From contig NZ_NEQV01000001.1 of NCBI RefSeq assembly GCF_002799245.1, forward strand, positions 737,000 to 800,999: 64,000 nucleotides of DNA. Reading direction: 5' to 3'. This document shows positions 62,091 to 64,000 of the stretch, one piece after another (positions within the stretch are counted from its first letter, which is position 1; every line of letters starts with the position of its first letter). This DNA is from Stenotrophomonas maltophilia. GTDB lineage: Bacteria > Pseudomonadota > Gammaproteobacteria > Xanthomonadales > Xanthomonadaceae. The notes under the pieces are model-generated. The model was given only the letters and a program-made list of their open reading frames with translations, was not told where the DNA came from and ran no database searches. Both the position numbers and the translations under genes were made by a program.

Positions 62091-62504
62091 TTAGCGGCTC
62101 AGGAACCACTGAGTCAGTTTCTGGATCAGGAAGTCGAAGCCACCCAGCAGCAGGCTGAGGATGAGCACCACGACGATCACGACCCACGTCATGCGGATGG
62201 CTTCCTGGCGCGTCGGCCAGACCACCTTGCGCAGTTCGAAGCGCGACTCGGAGAGGAATTCGCGGGTGTCGCGCCCCTTGCCGGTCAGCATGAACACGCC
62301 GATACCGCCAACCAGACCGACCACGACCGCCAACGCACGCAGCTGACCCGCCCACGCGCCCAGCTGGGCAGCGCGACCGGAGTCGGCGGAGAACCAGAAC
62401 CAGACGAACAGACCGGCCAGCACCAGCAGCGATGCGGCGACATACTTGACGATATCTCCACCGTGGGCGGAGTTGTCCTTGGAGTGTTCGATCTTGCTAT
62501 TCAT
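62091..62504 (-). CDS. secE: preprotein translocase subunit SecE
   Basis: A 137-residue inner-membrane protein that clamps SecY. Three hydrophobic helices as in E. coli; the conserved amphipathic stretch [20 protein letters not shown] precedes the last one. It follows tRNA-Trp by about 50 nt and is probably cotranscribed with it. Confidence 0.95.
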   Translation of the reverse strand: MNSKIEHSKDNSAHGGDIVKYVAASLLVLAGLFVWFWFSADSGRAAQLGAWAGQLRALAVVVGLVGGIGVFMLTGKGRDTREFLSESRFELRKVVWPTRQEAIRMTWVVIVVVLILSLLLGGFDFLIQKLTQWFLSR

Positions 62505-62553
62505 CCGGCTGTGTCTGCTTTAGCGGCCCAGGCCGCTGGATAAGGTGGGCAGA

Positions 62554-62629
<76 letters not shown>

Positions 62630-62731
62630 ACGTTGAAAACTTGCCTTCCCTTAGACGGCGAAGGCGGACCGAGGTTCCCGGCCCGCCATTCGCGTAACCG
62701 GCGGTGCTATGCAACCACCGGTACTGCAGGC

Positions 62732-63922
<1,191 letters not shown>

Positions 63923-63963
63923 GGCTGCTTATCTCGAATTCGTCTGAGAGGTGATGCTTAAGA

Positions 63964-64000
63964 TGGTGCTCACGAAAGGAATCGAACCTTCGACCTCTTC
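63964..64000 (-). tRNA. tRNA, 3' part only, probably tRNA-Thr
   Basis: The last 37 bases hold the T arm (GGTTCGATTCC), the 3' acceptor strand CGTGAGC, discriminator A and CCA; the anticodon is outside the window. The position before tuf and the GAAGAGGTC variable-region sequence suggest tRNA-Thr (GGU). Confidence 0.7.

Overview
The window reads as a chromosomal segment of a Stenotrophomonas, most likely the S. maltophilia complex (Xanthomonadaceae, Gammaproteobacteria). Reasons: high-GC coding sequence; housekeeping proteins of Xanthomonadaceae type; a peptide amidase whose active-site numbering (Lys123, Ser202, Ser226) matches what I recall of the S. maltophilia enzyme; and many short palindromes carrying a GTAG end, the SMAG-type repeat described in this genus.

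Layout. Positions 1-30.7 kb hold a mixed metabolic and envelope region on both strands: an S46 peptidase (cut by the window edge), threonine catabolism (tdh and kbl, separated by a divergent TorF-type porin), two small secreted proteins with a shared motif flanking an RsuA/RluB pseudouridine synthase, an OmpA-family protein, an oxidoreductase, a YczE-type membrane protein, 2,4-dienoyl-CoA reductase, a cell wall hydrolase, a glutathione S-transferase, a suppressor-of-fused domain protein, propionyl-CoA synthetase, an RluA-type pseudouridine synthase, malate dehydrogenase, a cyclophilin, TypA/BipA, a DUF2127 protein, peptide amidase, an MscS channel, class II DAHP synthase, a TonB-dependent receptor and DsbB. 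Gene boundaries here are full of short palindromes. There are GTAG repeats, a second family with conserved GGGGTCAG/CTGACCCC ends and a changing inner stem, and two copies of a 340-400 bp composite element with terminal inverted repeats.

Positions 30.7-64 kb are one translation/transcription supercluster, entirely on the minus strand. In transcription order: tRNA (probably Thr), tuf, tRNA-Trp, secE, nusG, rplK, rplA, rplJ, rplL, rpoB, rpoC, rpsL, rpsG, fusA, a second tuf, the S10 set (rpsJ to rpsQ), the spc set (rplN to secY) and the alpha set (rpsM, rpsK, rpsD, rpoA, rplQ). It encodes core ribosomal proteins, RNA polymerase, elongation factors and Sec translocase subunits. Most genes are 4-20 nt apart or overlap. 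A few gaps are unusually long and hold strong hairpins and promoter-like sequences: before rpsJ, rplR-rpsE, rpsN-rpsH, secY-rpsM, rpoA-rplQ, rplA-rplJ and rplL-rpoB. These are the likely control and processing points. I saw no prophage, transposase, CRISPR array or defence system. The novel material is mainly in the non-coding repeats and structured leaders.
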